Source: Actinomycetes bacterium (GTDB taxonomy: Bacteria; Actinomycetota; Acidimicrobiia; Acidimicrobiales; RAAP-2). Taken from it: 56,028 nucleotides of DNA. The stretch is taken from NCBI GenBank assembly GCA_021791895.1, contig JAJYVS010000017.1:1-56028 (forward strand). The letters run 5' to 3'. The number at the start of each line of letters is the position of its first letter. The stretch's first letter is position 1. This document shows positions 43,955 through 52,079 of this stretch, piece by piece. A program made the translations under genes and the position numbers. The notes beneath the pieces were generated by a model, which worked only from the letters and a program-made list of their open reading frames with translations, was not told the origin of the DNA and ran no database searches.

Positions 43955-43968
43955 GGGCCGAAAGGCCC
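43955..43968. promoter_or_regulatory. DevR-like box upstream of the por operon (GGGCCGAAAGGCCC)
   Basis: Identical in sequence to the ppsA box at 39387-39400. The minus-strand GATGCT hexamer at 43926-43931 gives the standard 42.5-bp spacing to a start at about 43919. Confidence 0.75.
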
Positions 43969-44018
43969 CGGAGCCCGGGCCCGTCGTCACGTGCCCTTCC
44001 AGGAACTTGTGGTCCGGG

Positions 44019-44465
44019 TCAGTCGCTGTCCGCCGGTGCGGGCTCGTGGTCGCCGAAGACGACCTCGGCGGTCACCGGCCGGGCCAGATCGGCGAGCTCG
44101 CCGGCGACGTTGATCAGCAGGTCGTCGATCGTGAGCATCCCAACGAAGGCGCCGTTTCGCACCACCGGGAGCCGACGGCCACCGGTGCGGCGAAAGAGCG
44201 CGAAGGCCTCCCGTACGTCGAGGTCGGCGTCGATGCTGACCACCGGGGTGGACATCAACGCGGCGACCGGTCGGTCCGGGGCCACGCCGCGAGCCAGCCC
44301 CCGACGCACCAGGTCCCGGTCGGTGACGAGGCCGACCAGCCGGCCCGACTCCACCACCGCCAGCGCGCCGACCCCGGCGCGCTCCATGATCACCGCCGCC
44401 TCCTCGATGCTCTGGCCCCCCCGGATGGCCACGCCGGACCGGCGGATCATCGAACCCACGCGCAC
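44019..44465 (-). CDS. Two-CBS-domain protein
   Basis: A 148-residue CBS pair: SGVAIRGGQSIEEAAVIMERAGVGALAVVESGRLVGLVTDRDLVRRGL and VVSIDADLDVREAFALFRRTGGRRLPVVRNGAFVGMLTIDDLL. This is a second Hrp1-like protein, related in plan to that at 9.5 kb. GTG 44465 is preceded by a strong GGAAGGAGGT. It follows the DUF1918 gene by 42 bp, so the two probably share the DevR-like box upstream of the latter. A regulator of enzyme activity through nucleotide binding is the usual view; the target is unknown. Confidence 0.9.
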   Translation of the reverse strand: MRVGSMIRRSGVAIRGGQSIEEAAVIMERAGVGALAVVESGRLVGLVTDRDLVRRGLARGVAPDRPVAALMSTPVVSIDADLDVREAFALFRRTGGRRLPVVRNGAFVGMLTIDDLLINVAGELADLARPVTAEVVFGDHEPAPADSD

Positions 44466-44507
44466 CGCTGTACCTCCTTCCGAGGGGTTCCCGGGCGGGA
44501 CACGAGA

Positions 44508-44714
44508 TCAGACGCCGTTGGCCGCCCGGTCGTAGTGCTCGAGCTCGGCGTCGGGGCCGGGGAAGAAGAGGCTCTCGTGCCCGCTGTCCCCCCACCGCAC
44601 CAGATACGGGGGTGACCCGTCCTCGCCGTGGATCTCGATGACCTCGCAGTCGCGGTCCGGCTCGCCGACCCGGTGACCGCGGATCACGATCCGGTCGCCG
44701 ATGTTCGCCTTCAT
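44508..44714 (-). CDS. DUF1918 protein (Rv0569-like)
   Basis: A 68-residue SH3-like barrel of the DUF1918 family: KANIGDRIVIRGHRVGEPDRDCEVIEI, then GSPPYLVRWGDSGHESLFFPGPDAELEHY, which is the family hallmark. M. tuberculosis Rv0569 is a DUF1918 protein in the DosR regulon. ATG 44714 has AGAGGAG upstream. A DevR-like box lies 51 bp before the start; the -10 candidate at the ideal distance (CATCCA) is poor. Function is unknown. Confidence 0.88.
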   Translation of the reverse strand: MKANIGDRIVIRGHRVGEPDRDCEVIEIHGEDGSPPYLVRWGDSGHESLFFPGPDAELEHYDRAANGV

Positions 44715-44765
44715 GTCGACTCCTCTCGTCACTCCATGGATGGCATGGCCCGACCGAAGGGGATA

Positions 44766-44779
44766 GGGCCGAAGGTCAC
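44766..44779. promoter_or_regulatory. DevR-like box between DUF1918 and arcA (GGGCCGAAGGTCAC)
   Basis: Good match to the element. It may serve the minus-strand DUF1918-CBS pair, 51 bp away, and act as the distal site for arcA, 28 bp from the arcA-proximal box centre to centre. Confidence 0.65.
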
Positions 44780-44793
44780 GGTCCTCGGCGGCG

Positions 44794-44807
44794 GTGACCA
44801 ACGACCC
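44794..44807. promoter_or_regulatory. DevR-like box at -42.5 of arcA (GTGACCAACGACCC)
   Basis: A less GC-symmetric copy, close to the hsp20 box. It ends exactly 35 bp before ATG 44843, and TAGCGT at 44831-44836 occupies -12 to -7. Confidence 0.7.
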
Positions 44808-44842
44808 TTCCTCGTCGCGGGGCGCGGGCCTAGCGTGGTGTC

Positions 44843-46135
44843 ATGGCGCCACCTCGCGTCGTTCCCGGTGGACCGCGCGACGCCGCTCGCCCGCCGGCGC
44901 CGCCGGCCCCGGCGCTGTCGGGCCTCGGGGTCGGTTCCGAGGTCGGCCAGCTGCACCAGGTGATCGTCCACCGGCCCGGCCTCGAGCTCTCCCGGCTCAC
45001 GCCGGAGAACATCGGCGAACTGCTCTTCGACGACGTCATGTGGGCCAAGAAGGCCAAGGAGGAGCACGACGCCTTCGCCGAGACGCTGCGCGACAAGGGG
45101 GTCCGCGTCCTTTACTTCGCCCACCTCCTGACTGAGACCTTGGCGTTGCCCGAGGGGCGCCGCTTCGTGCTCGACCGGGTCTGCACCGAAGAGCATCTCG
45201 GGCCCTCGCTGGTCGCGCCGGTGCGCCGGCTCCTCGACGATCTCGACGCCGCCACCCTGGCCGAACACTTGGTCGGCGGGGTCCTGAAGGCCGACCTCCA
45301 TCCGCTGCGGGCCCGCAGCCTCACCTGGGACATGCTCGGCCCGGACGACTTCGTCCTGGCGCCCTTGCCCAACCACCTGTATCAACGGGACAACTCGTGC
45401 TGGATCTACCGGGGAGTGAGCGTCAACCCGATGGCCAAGCCGGCCCGCCAGCGCGAGTCGCTCCACGCCCGGGCCATCTACCGGTTCCACCCCGCCTTCG
45501 AGCACGCGGACTTCGTCCGCTACGACCTCGGCGACGACCCGCACCAACTGGCCAGCCTGGAGGGCGGCGACGTACAGGTGATCGGAAACCAAACGGTGCT
45601 CATCGGCATGGGCGGGCGCACGACGCCGATGGCGGTCGAGATCCTGGCCCGGGCGCTCTTCGACGCCGGGCAGGCCGTCCGGGTCCTCGCAGTCGAGCTG
45701 CCCCGGCGGCACGCCTTCGTGCACCTCGACGCGGTCATGACGATGGTCGACCGTGCGACCTTCGTCCTGTATCCCTACCTCGATCGGCGGCTCCGCAGCT
45801 GGACCATCACCGGCGACGCCGACACCCCCCGGCTCTCGGTCACCCGCAACGCCAATCTGTTCCAGGCCCTGGGCAAGGTCCTCGAGGTCGACCTGGTCCA
45901 GGTGCTCACGACCGACGAGGACCTGGCGGCGGCGGAACGGGAACAGTGGGACGACGCGACCAACTACCTCGCGCTGGCACCGGGGGTGGTCGTCGGATAC
46001 GAGCGCAACGTGGCCACGAATACCATGCTCCGCAAGCACGGCATCGAGGTGGTGACGGTGGCCGGCAGCGAGCTCGGCCGGGGCCGGGGCGGGCCGCGCT
46101 GCATGACCTGCCCCATCGAGCGCGACCCGGCCTGA
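44843..46135 (+). CDS. arcA: Arginine deiminase
   Basis: A 430-residue guanidino hydrolase converting arginine to citrulline and ammonia. Motifs: [83 protein letters not shown], the histidine in [14 protein letters not shown] and the catalytic cysteine in [14 protein letters not shown] near the C-terminus. About 25 residues of low complexity precede the core. No Shine-Dalgarno; the promoter has two DevR-like boxes and a TAGCGT -10, consistent with a leaderless transcript. First gene of a complete ADI operon that yields ATP from arginine without oxygen. Confidence 0.96.
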   Translation: MAPPRVVPGGPRDAARPPAPPAPALSGLGVGSEVGQLHQVIVHRPGLELSRLTPENIGELLFDDVMWAKKAKEEHDAFAETLRDKGVRVLYFAHLLTETLALPEGRRFVLDRVCTEEHLGPSLVAPVRRLLDDLDAATLAEHLVGGVLKADLHPLRARSLTWDMLGPDDFVLAPLPNHLYQRDNSCWIYRGVSVNPMAKPARQRESLHARAIYRFHPAFEHADFVRYDLGDDPHQLASLEGGDVQVIGNQTVLIGMGGRTTPMAVEILARALFDAGQAVRVLAVELPRRHAFVHLDAVMTMVDRATFVLYPYLDRRLRSWTITGDADTPRLSVTRNANLFQALGKVLEVDLVQVLTTDEDLAAAEREQWDDATNYLALAPGVVVGYERNVATNTMLRKHGIEVVTVAGSELGRGRGGPRCMTCPIERDPA

Positions 46136-46180
46136 GCGCGGCAAGACCTGAGCGGGGCAAGACCTGGAGTGGGGCAAGAA
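46134..46180 (+). repeat. Three imperfect 15-16 bp tandem repeats in the arcA-arcB spacer
   Basis: Units of the type GAGCGGGGCAAGACCT start at about 46134, 46150 and 46166. The last unit runs into the arcB Shine-Dalgarno (AAGGAG). Confidence 0.6.
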
Positions 46181-46195
46181 AGGAGTCGTCGCACC

Positions 46196-47191
46196 ATGGA
46201 CCTGGTGGGCAGGAGCCTGTTGAAGGAATCCGATCTCTCCAAGGACGAGTTCGTGTACCTGGTCGACCTGGCGGACGAGCTGCGGGCGGCCAAGCGGGCC
46301 GGCACCGAGGTCCGACGTCTGGTGGGCCGCAACGTGGCCCTGATCTTCGAGAAGCCTTCGACCCGGACGAAGTCGGCCTTCGAGGTGGCGGCGCACGACC
46401 AGGGGGCCCACACGAGCTACCTCGGCCCGGGCGAGACCCAAATGACCAAGAAGGAGTCCATGGCCGACACCGCCCGGGTGCTCGGGCGGATGTTCGACGG
46501 CATCGAGTACCGGGGGTTCTCCCAGCAGATCGTGGAGACCCTGGCCGAGTATGCGGGGGTGCCGGTGTGGAACGGGCTCACCGACGAGTGGCATCCAACC
46601 CAGATGCTGGCCGACGTCCTCACCATGCGTGACCACACGACCAAGGCGCTCGAGGCGGTGAGCTTCTGCTACTTGGGTGACGCCCGCAACAACACGGCTA
46701 ACTCGCTGCTCGTGACCGGGGCTCTGCTCGGGGCCGACGTGCGGATCGCCGCCCCCGAGACGCTGTGGCCGACCGGAGCGGTGCGGGCCGTCACCCGGGA
46801 CCTCGCGTCGGCGTCGGGGGCGCGGATCACGTTGACCGAGGACGTCTTCGGCGCCGTGCACGGTGCCGACTTCTTGTACACCGACGTGTGGCTGTCGATG
46901 GGCGAGCCGGCCGAGGAGTGGGACGAGCGGATCGACCTGCTCCTCCCGTACCAGGTGAACCACGCGGTCATGCACGCCACCGGCAACCCGCACACCCGAT
47001 TCATGCACTGCCTGCCGGCGCTGCACGACACGAAGACCGAGATCGGCGCGCGCATCTTCGAACAGCGCGGGCTGAGCGCGCTCGAGGTCACCGACGAGGT
47101 CTTCGAGTCGGACGCCTCGATCGTCTTCGACCAGGCCGAGAACCGTCTGCACACCATCAAGGCCTTGATGATCGCGACCGTCGGGGACTGA
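46196..47191 (+). CDS. arcB: Ornithine carbamoyltransferase (catabolic position)
   Basis: A 331-residue carbamoyltransferase. Carbamoyl-phosphate site [58 protein letters not shown], and [12 protein letters not shown]; ornithine site with HCLPALHD; C-terminal [23 protein letters not shown]. In the ADI pathway it splits citrulline with phosphate to ornithine and carbamoyl phosphate. ATG 46196 follows AAGGAG. The operon position between arcA and arcC argues for the catabolic role; sequence alone does not exclude an anabolic one. Confidence 0.95.
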   Translation: MDLVGRSLLKESDLSKDEFVYLVDLADELRAAKRAGTEVRRLVGRNVALIFEKPSTRTKSAFEVAAHDQGAHTSYLGPGETQMTKKESMADTARVLGRMFDGIEYRGFSQQIVETLAEYAGVPVWNGLTDEWHPTQMLADVLTMRDHTTKALEAVSFCYLGDARNNTANSLLVTGALLGADVRIAAPETLWPTGAVRAVTRDLASASGARITLTEDVFGAVHGADFLYTDVWLSMGEPAEEWDERIDLLLPYQVNHAVMHATGNPHTRFMHCLPALHDTKTEIGARIFEQRGLSALEVTDEVFESDASIVFDQAENRLHTIKALMIATVGD

Positions 47192-47192
47192 G

Positions 47193-48203
47193 GTGCGCCT
47201 GGTCGTGGCGCTGGGCGGCAACGCCCTCCTCCAACGCGGCGAAGTGCCGGCGGCCGAGATCCAGCGCCACCATGTGGAGGCCGGGGTGGCCGCGCTGACC
47301 CCGCTCCTCGCCGAGCACGACGTGCTCGTCACCCACGGCAACGGACCCCAGGTCGGCCTGTTGGCGCTCGAGAGTGCGAGCGACCCCGCCCTCGACCACC
47401 CCTATCCCTTCGACGTGCTCGGCGCCCAGACCCAGGGCATGATCGGCTACCTCGTCGCCCAGGCGATCGACAACGCGCTGCCCGGTCGTCGGGTGGTCGG
47501 CCTCCTCTCCCAGACCCTGGTGGCCGCCGACGACCCGGCCTTCTCTTTTCCGAGCAAGTTCGTTGGCCCGACGTATCTCGACGCCGAGGCGAAGCAGCTG
47601 GCCGCTCGCTTCGGCTGGCGATTCGCCGCCGAGGGGGATCGGTGGCGCCGGGTCGTCGCGTCGCCCGAGCCGATCGGATTGGTCGAACTGCCCGTCGTCC
47701 GGTCGTTGCTGGCCGAGGGGGTGGTGGTGGTCTGCGTCGGTGGGGGCGGGGTCCCGGTCGTCCGGGCACCCGACGGTCGGCTGGCTGGCGTCGAGGCGGT
47801 GGTCGACAAGGACCTGAGCTCGTCGTTGGTCGCTGTCGAGCTCGGTGCCGACGCGCTGGTGCTCTTGACCGACGTCGGTGCGGTGGAGCTTGGGTTCGGG
47901 ACCGACCACGCCCTGGCGTTGCGCCGGGTCAGCCCCGACGCCCTGCGCAGGGAGCGCTTCGCCGCCGGCTCCATGGGTCCGAAGGTCGAGGCGTCCTGCC
48001 GCTTCGTGGAGGCGACCGGGAACCCGGCCTACATCGGCAGCCTCGCCGAGGCGGCGTCCCTCCTGAGCGGGGCGACGGGCACCTATGTTGGTCCCGGCGT
48101 CGAGCTCGTGGCCGAGCGACCCGGCGTCGGCTCTGCGGACCCCGGACGCTCGCCCGGTGCCGGCGGGCCTCGGACCGGAGCAGAGAGGAACGGGCGACGA
48201 TGA
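47193..48203 (+). CDS. arcC: Carbamate kinase
   Basis: A 336-residue amino-acid-kinase-fold enzyme that makes ATP from carbamoyl phosphate and ADP. Motifs: LVVALGGNALLQRGE, VLVTHGNGPQVGLLAL, LGAQTQGMIGYLVAQAIDNAL, VCVGGGGVPVVRAPDG, GVEAVVDKDLSSSLVAVELGADALVLLTDV and AAGSMGPKVEASCRFVEATGN. GTG 47193 starts one base after the arcB stop. The last 25 residues are a low-complexity tail. The gene overlaps the following Usp gene by four bases (ATGA), so the Usp belongs to this operon. Confidence 0.95.
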   Translation: MRLVVALGGNALLQRGEVPAAEIQRHHVEAGVAALTPLLAEHDVLVTHGNGPQVGLLALESASDPALDHPYPFDVLGAQTQGMIGYLVAQAIDNALPGRRVVGLLSQTLVAADDPAFSFPSKFVGPTYLDAEAKQLAARFGWRFAAEGDRWRRVVASPEPIGLVELPVVRSLLAEGVVVVCVGGGGVPVVRAPDGRLAGVEAVVDKDLSSSLVAVELGADALVLLTDVGAVELGFGTDHALALRRVSPDALRRERFAAGSMGPKVEASCRFVEATGNPAYIGSLAEAASLLSGATGTYVGPGVELVAERPGVGSADPGRSPGAGGPRTGAERNGRR

Positions 48204-48634
48204 ACGCAACCGCAGGCGGCGGACGGGTGGTGGTCGGGGTCGACGGGTCGGCCCCGTCCGAGGATGCCGTGGCGTGGGCGGCCGGGCAGGCCGAGCTGAT
48301 CGGGGCCGAGCTGGAACTGGTCACCGCCTGGGAGTGGCCCAGCACCTACGGCGCTCCGATGGTGCTGCCTGAGCAGTTCAACCCGGCCGGGGACGCCGAA
48401 CGCCTCCTGGTCGATACCGAGGCGGCGGTGAAGCGGGCCCACCCCGGGTTGTCGGTGCGCCGCTCGACGGCCGAAGGTCATCCGGCGCCGATCCTGGTCG
48501 AGGCGTCGAAGGGCGCCACCCTGTTGGTGGTCGGCAGTCGGGGGCACGGCGCGTTCATCGGCATGGTGCTCGGCTCGGTCTCCGAGCACTGCGTCACCAA
48601 CGCCCACTGCCCGGTAGTGGTGGTGCGGCACTGA
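48200..48634 (+). CDS. Universal stress protein A family
   Basis: A 144-residue Usp domain: RVVVGVDGSAPSEDAVAWAAGQAELIGAELELVTAWEWP and TLLVVGSRGHGAFIGMVLGSVSEHCV, with the complete ATP-binding glycine signature, then HCPVVVVRH. ATG 48200 overlaps the carbamate kinase stop, so it is the last intact gene of the ADI operon. It is the third Usp in the window and resembles the one at 30.4 kb most closely. Confidence 0.94.
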   Translation: MNATAGGGRVVVGVDGSAPSEDAVAWAAGQAELIGAELELVTAWEWPSTYGAPMVLPEQFNPAGDAERLLVDTEAAVKRAHPGLSVRRSTAEGHPAPILVEASKGATLLVVGSRGHGAFIGMVLGSVSEHCVTNAHCPVVVVRH

Positions 48635-48681
48635 GCGCCGGCGCCGGGCCGGCCGAGGCGCGGCCGGCAGGGAGAGGCAAC

Positions 48682-49580
48682 CTGGCTCCACCGGCAGTCA
48701 AAACCGAGCGCTTGGCCAAGCGCTACGGCACGGTCGACGCCCTGAAGGACCTCGACCTCGAGGTGGCCGAAGGTGAGGTCCTGGGCTTCCTCGGACCGAA
48801 CGGCGCCGGGAAGACCACCACCATCTGGCTCCTCCTCGGGCTGATCCGCCCGAGCGGCGGCCGGGCCGAGGTGTTCGGCCTCGACGCCGAGCGCGAGACC
48901 GTGGCGGCCCACCGTCGGCTGGCCTACCTCGCCGGGGGGCCAACCTGTGGCCAGTGCTCACCGGGCGCGAGACCCAGCACCTCTTGGGCCGGGTGGACGG
49001 ACGCCTCGACCCGGCCCATCGCGACGAGCTGGTCGAGGGTTCCGGCTCGATCTCGACCGGCGGGTCCGAGTCTACTCCAAGGGGAACCGCCAGAAGCTCG
49101 TGCTGGTGGCGGCGCTCATGACCCGGGCCGACCCGCTCGTCCTGGGACAAGCCGACCAACGGGCTGGACCCGCTCATGGAACAGGCGTTCCGCCAGGCTG
49201 TCCACGAGGCCAAGGCCCGGGGCCAGAGCGTGTTCTTGTCCTCCCACATCCGGAGCGAGGTCGAAGCGCGCATCGGGATCCTGCTGGCCGGGTCCCAGTG
49301 GACATCGGCACCCTGGCCGAGATGCGCCATTTCTCGGCCCTGAGCGTCGAGGTCAGCTTCGACGCCGCCCCCCGGACCTGTACGGGGTCCCCGGGGTGGG
49401 CGCGGTGGGGTCGACGGCCAGATGCTCCGGTGCCAGGTCCACGGCAGCGTGGAGCCGCTCATCCGGGCGTTTTCCTCGAGCCGGGTCCGCCAGCTCTTGA
49501 GCCGGGAGCCCTCGTTGGAGGAGCTGTTCTTGTCCCACTGCGGGGCGGACGACGGTGGCGGTCCGCCGGCCCGCAGCTGA
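48682..49580 (+). pseudogene. Decayed ABC exporter ATP-binding gene
   Basis: The first 80 codons are intact: LAKRYGTVDALKDLDLEVAEGEVLGFLGPNGAGKTTTIWLLLGL (Walker A). Frame changes follow near 48931-48940, 49031-49042, 49143-49150, 49290-49300, 49365-49375 and 49400-49440. Pieces of the signature region (YSKGNRQKLVLVAALM), Walker B area (KPTNGLDPLMEQAF) and H-loop (SVFLSSHIRSE) remain in successive frames. The best start is a CTG after GGGAGAGG, so the original ATG may also be lost. Both insertions and deletions occur, which argues for true decay over a single sequencing artefact. Confidence 0.75.
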
Positions 49581-51059
49581 GCTCGGCGCCGGGGTCCGGG
49601 GCACCCGGGCGGTCGCCGCCCGGCTGACGGCGCGAGCGGCTGCCCGGTCGGGCGTCTTGTGGAGCCTTGTGTTCTCGGCCTTCGTCGTCTCCTCGGCCCT
49701 CGGGTAGGCGGCCACCTGCAAGACGGCCGTTGCCCGGGCCAAGGTAGCGGCCATCTTCACCACCAACCCGGAGATCGACGCCCTCCTCGGTCGGGCGAAG
49801 GGGGTCGAGAGCGTGGCCGGCTTCACAACCTGGCGGAGCCTTGGCGCGGTCGGGGTCCTCGGGGCGGTCTGGGGCATCCTCGTCTCGACCCGGCTGCTCG
49901 GGGCGAGGAGGACGCCGGCCCCTTCGAGCTCATCCTGGCCGGGCGGACCACCCGGCGGGGGGCGGCCGGCCAGGTCCTGGCCGGCCCCTCGGCCGGGGCC
50001 GTCGTGCTGTTCGGGCTCACCGCCGTCGCGACCGTGGTTTTCGGGCGCGCCTCGCAGGTCCACATCGGTCCCGGGCGCCGAGTTCTTCGCCCTGGAGCTC
50101 GTCTCGAGCGCCCTCATGTTCCTCGCGCCCGGGGCGTTGGCCAGCCAGCTGGCCCCGAACCGCCGACGGGCCAGTGCGTACGGCGACGCCCACCGCCGCG
50201 CTGAGCGCGCTGGGCGCGGTCGGTGCCCTGTTCTTGGCCGGCACCCGGGATCTGGGGGCGAGCGTGGTGGCCGACCGGACCGAGGGACGGGCCAGGACGG
50301 CGCTCCTCGGCGGGCCGCTCGGGCTGGCGGTCCGGCTTGAGCGGGGCCCGCTCCTCGGGTGGCTGGTCGCCGTCGGCGGGAGCGCGCTCATCGTGGGGTT
50401 CATCGACAAGGCGGCCTCGAGCGCGCTCACCGGGTCGACGAGCGCCCGCTCGGCCGTCGCCCGCCTCGGGGTCACCGGGACCGGCCCGAGGGTGTTCCTC
50501 GAGGTCACCCTCCTCGTGGCGGCCCTCCTCCTGGCGCTCGCCGCCGCTGGCCAGGTGAGCGCCCTGCAGGCCGCCGAGGTCCGGGGCCAGCTGGACCACC
50601 TGGTGGCCCGGCCGCTCTCCCGTCGGCGCTGGTTCCTCGTCAACCTGGCCCTGGCGGCCGGCGCGGTAGCGGTCCTCGCGGTCGCGGGCGGGGTGGCCAG
50701 CTGGCTGGGCGGGCCAGCCAGGGCTCGGGGGTCCCGTTCGCCGAGATGGTGGCGGCCGGGGCCAACCTGGCCCACCGGCGCTCCTCGTGCTGGGGTTCGG
50801 CACCCTGGTGGTCGGCATCTGGCCCCGGGCCGCCCCGGTGGCCCCTACGGCCTGGTGGTCTGTGCCTTCCTGGTCGACCTTGGTCGGGGGCGTCGGCCTC
50901 AACCACTGGCTCCTCGACACCTCGATCTTCCACCAGATGGCGCCGGCGCCCGCCCTCCGCCCCTGATTGGCGGGTCGACGCATCATGCTCGGCCTGAGTG
51001 CCCTGGCCACGCTGGCCGGGACGCTCGCCTTCCCCCATCGGGACCTGGCCGGCGAGTGA
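49555..51059 (+). pseudogene. Decayed ABC exporter permease gene
   Basis: The probable start GTG 49555 overlaps the ATPase remnant. The frame hits an in-frame TAG at about 49705-49707 (after FSAFVVSSALG), where a tyrosine codon is expected. Further frame changes occur near 49905, 50075, 50180 and after 50710. Recognisable membrane segments include SLGAVGVLGAVWGILVSTRLL, VLFGLTAVATVVFG, ALSALGAVGALFLAGTRDLG and VFLEVTLLVAALLLALAAAGQ. The whole resembles the ~530-residue ABC-2 type exporter permeases of actinobacteria. It converges on the two-TM gene across a strong terminator. Confidence 0.72.
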
Positions 51060-51102
51060 GGTCCGGTCCAGCCCCCGACCCGACCTTTCCCAGGACAGCA
51101 AT

Positions 51103-51130
51103 CAGCCCGGCCGGTGGACCGGCCGGGCTG
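51103..51130. terminator. Strong bidirectional terminator hairpin
   Basis: CAGCCCGGCCGG (51103-51114) and CCGGCCGGGCTG (51119-51130) form a perfect 12-bp stem with a TGGA loop, between convergent genes. Confidence 0.85.
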
Positions 51131-51149
51131 ACTGGTTCCCGGAGAGGGG

Positions 51150-51761
51150 TTAGGCGGCCGCAGCGTGCATCGTGTGCACCCCGACCAGCTCGTCGTTCTC
51201 AGCAGTGCGGCGGGCGTGGTACACACCCAGCCCGACCAGCACCAGCATCAAGAACCCGAGTGACCAGGCCACGATGGCGCCGACGAAGGCGATCTCACCG
51301 AACACCGAGAACGAGTAGGCCTCGAGCAACAGGCCCCGAAGGGTCGTGCCCTGGAACAGGGTCTGGACCTGCGCCTCGGCCTGGGCCGCAGCAGCCGATC
51401 CGGCGGGCAGCGTCCGTGCGATGGTGCTCATCTGCGAGTACGTCTTGCCGTTGGCGACCTCCTGGAGGTGCACGGCGATGAAGTCATTGGCGTACACCTC
51501 GGCCTGGGACCCGGTCAGCAGTTGCTGCCCCGCGTACTGGGAGACCGAGGGGATCATCGAGGGAGTGATCTCGGTCCCAGCCTTGGGGTGCGCGAACGCC
51601 GAGGCCGGCGGGAAGGTGATCTTCTGCTCGGCCAGCTGGTTGTGGACGTTGTTCGACGCGAAGCTGTAGCCCCAGAAGGCGAGCGCACCCGCCACGATCA
51701 GGACCACGGCCACGATCAGGCCACCGCCCGACACCAGCACGTCAAAGGTCTTGCGTCTCAT
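51150..51761 (-). CDS. Two-TM membrane protein with large extracytoplasmic domain, function unknown
   Basis: A 203-residue protein. One membrane helix near residues 9-30 (LVSGGGLIVAVVLIVAGALAFWGY), then about 115 residues outside the cell (SFASNNVHNQLAEQKITFPPA ... YAGQQLLTGSQAEVYANDFIAVHLQEVANGKTY), then a second helix (IAFVGAIVAWSLGFLMLVLVGLGVY) and a short cytosolic end. Similar unannotated proteins occur widely in actinobacteria, but no function is known to me. ATG 51761 follows AAGGAGA. Two DevR-like boxes lie 83 and 107 bp upstream; a minus-strand CACACT at 51817-51822 could be the -10. Confidence 0.85.
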   Translation of the reverse strand: MRRKTFDVLVSGGGLIVAVVLIVAGALAFWGYSFASNNVHNQLAEQKITFPPASAFAHPKAGTEITPSMIPSVSQYAGQQLLTGSQAEVYANDFIAVHLQEVANGKTYSQMSTIARTLPAGSAAAAQAEAQVQTLFQGTTLRGLLLEAYSFSVFGEIAFVGAIVAWSLGFLMLVLVGLGVYHARRTAENDELVGVHTMHAAAA

Positions 51762-51844
51762 TTGGTCTTGTCTCCTTGGGAACTCCTTGGTCACCACCAC
51801 TGGTGGCTCACCTCCCAGTGTGCGCCTGCCGAACGCCACCCAGC

Positions 51845-51882
51845 AGGGCCTTGGGGCCCTTGTCCACCAGGACCTTCGGCCC
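51845..51882. promoter_or_regulatory. Two DevR-like boxes between the two-TM gene and the LLM oxidoreductase
   Basis: AGGGCCTTGGGGCC (51845-51858, weaker) and AGGACCTTCGGCCC (51869-51882, strong), centres 24 bp apart. Rightward, GACGGT at 51906-51911 gives a start at 51918, exactly 42.5 bp from the strong box, with a 162-nt leader. Leftward, CACACT gives a start about 41.5 bp from the weaker box. Confidence 0.6.
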
Positions 51883-52079
51883 TACATCGGGGTGGAAGAG
51901 GAGCCGACGGTCGGGTCGACGGGAGGCCGAGCGAAGGGGGTCGGCGGGTCGCGCACCGGGTCCTCACGGCCGAACTCGCAGCCTCGCCCGAAGTGATCGA
52001 CGGGCCTATCTTGGCGACGCAGTGGGCGCCTCGGATGACGGCGCGCCCGCGCGTTTGCCTCCAACCGCAAAGGAGCACC

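Noticed and set aside
43733..43990. Alternative minus-strand ORF beginning MTTGPGSG upstream of porG
   Set aside because: Different frame from porG and overlapping its start; it would place the DevR-like box inside coding sequence and has no family similarity.
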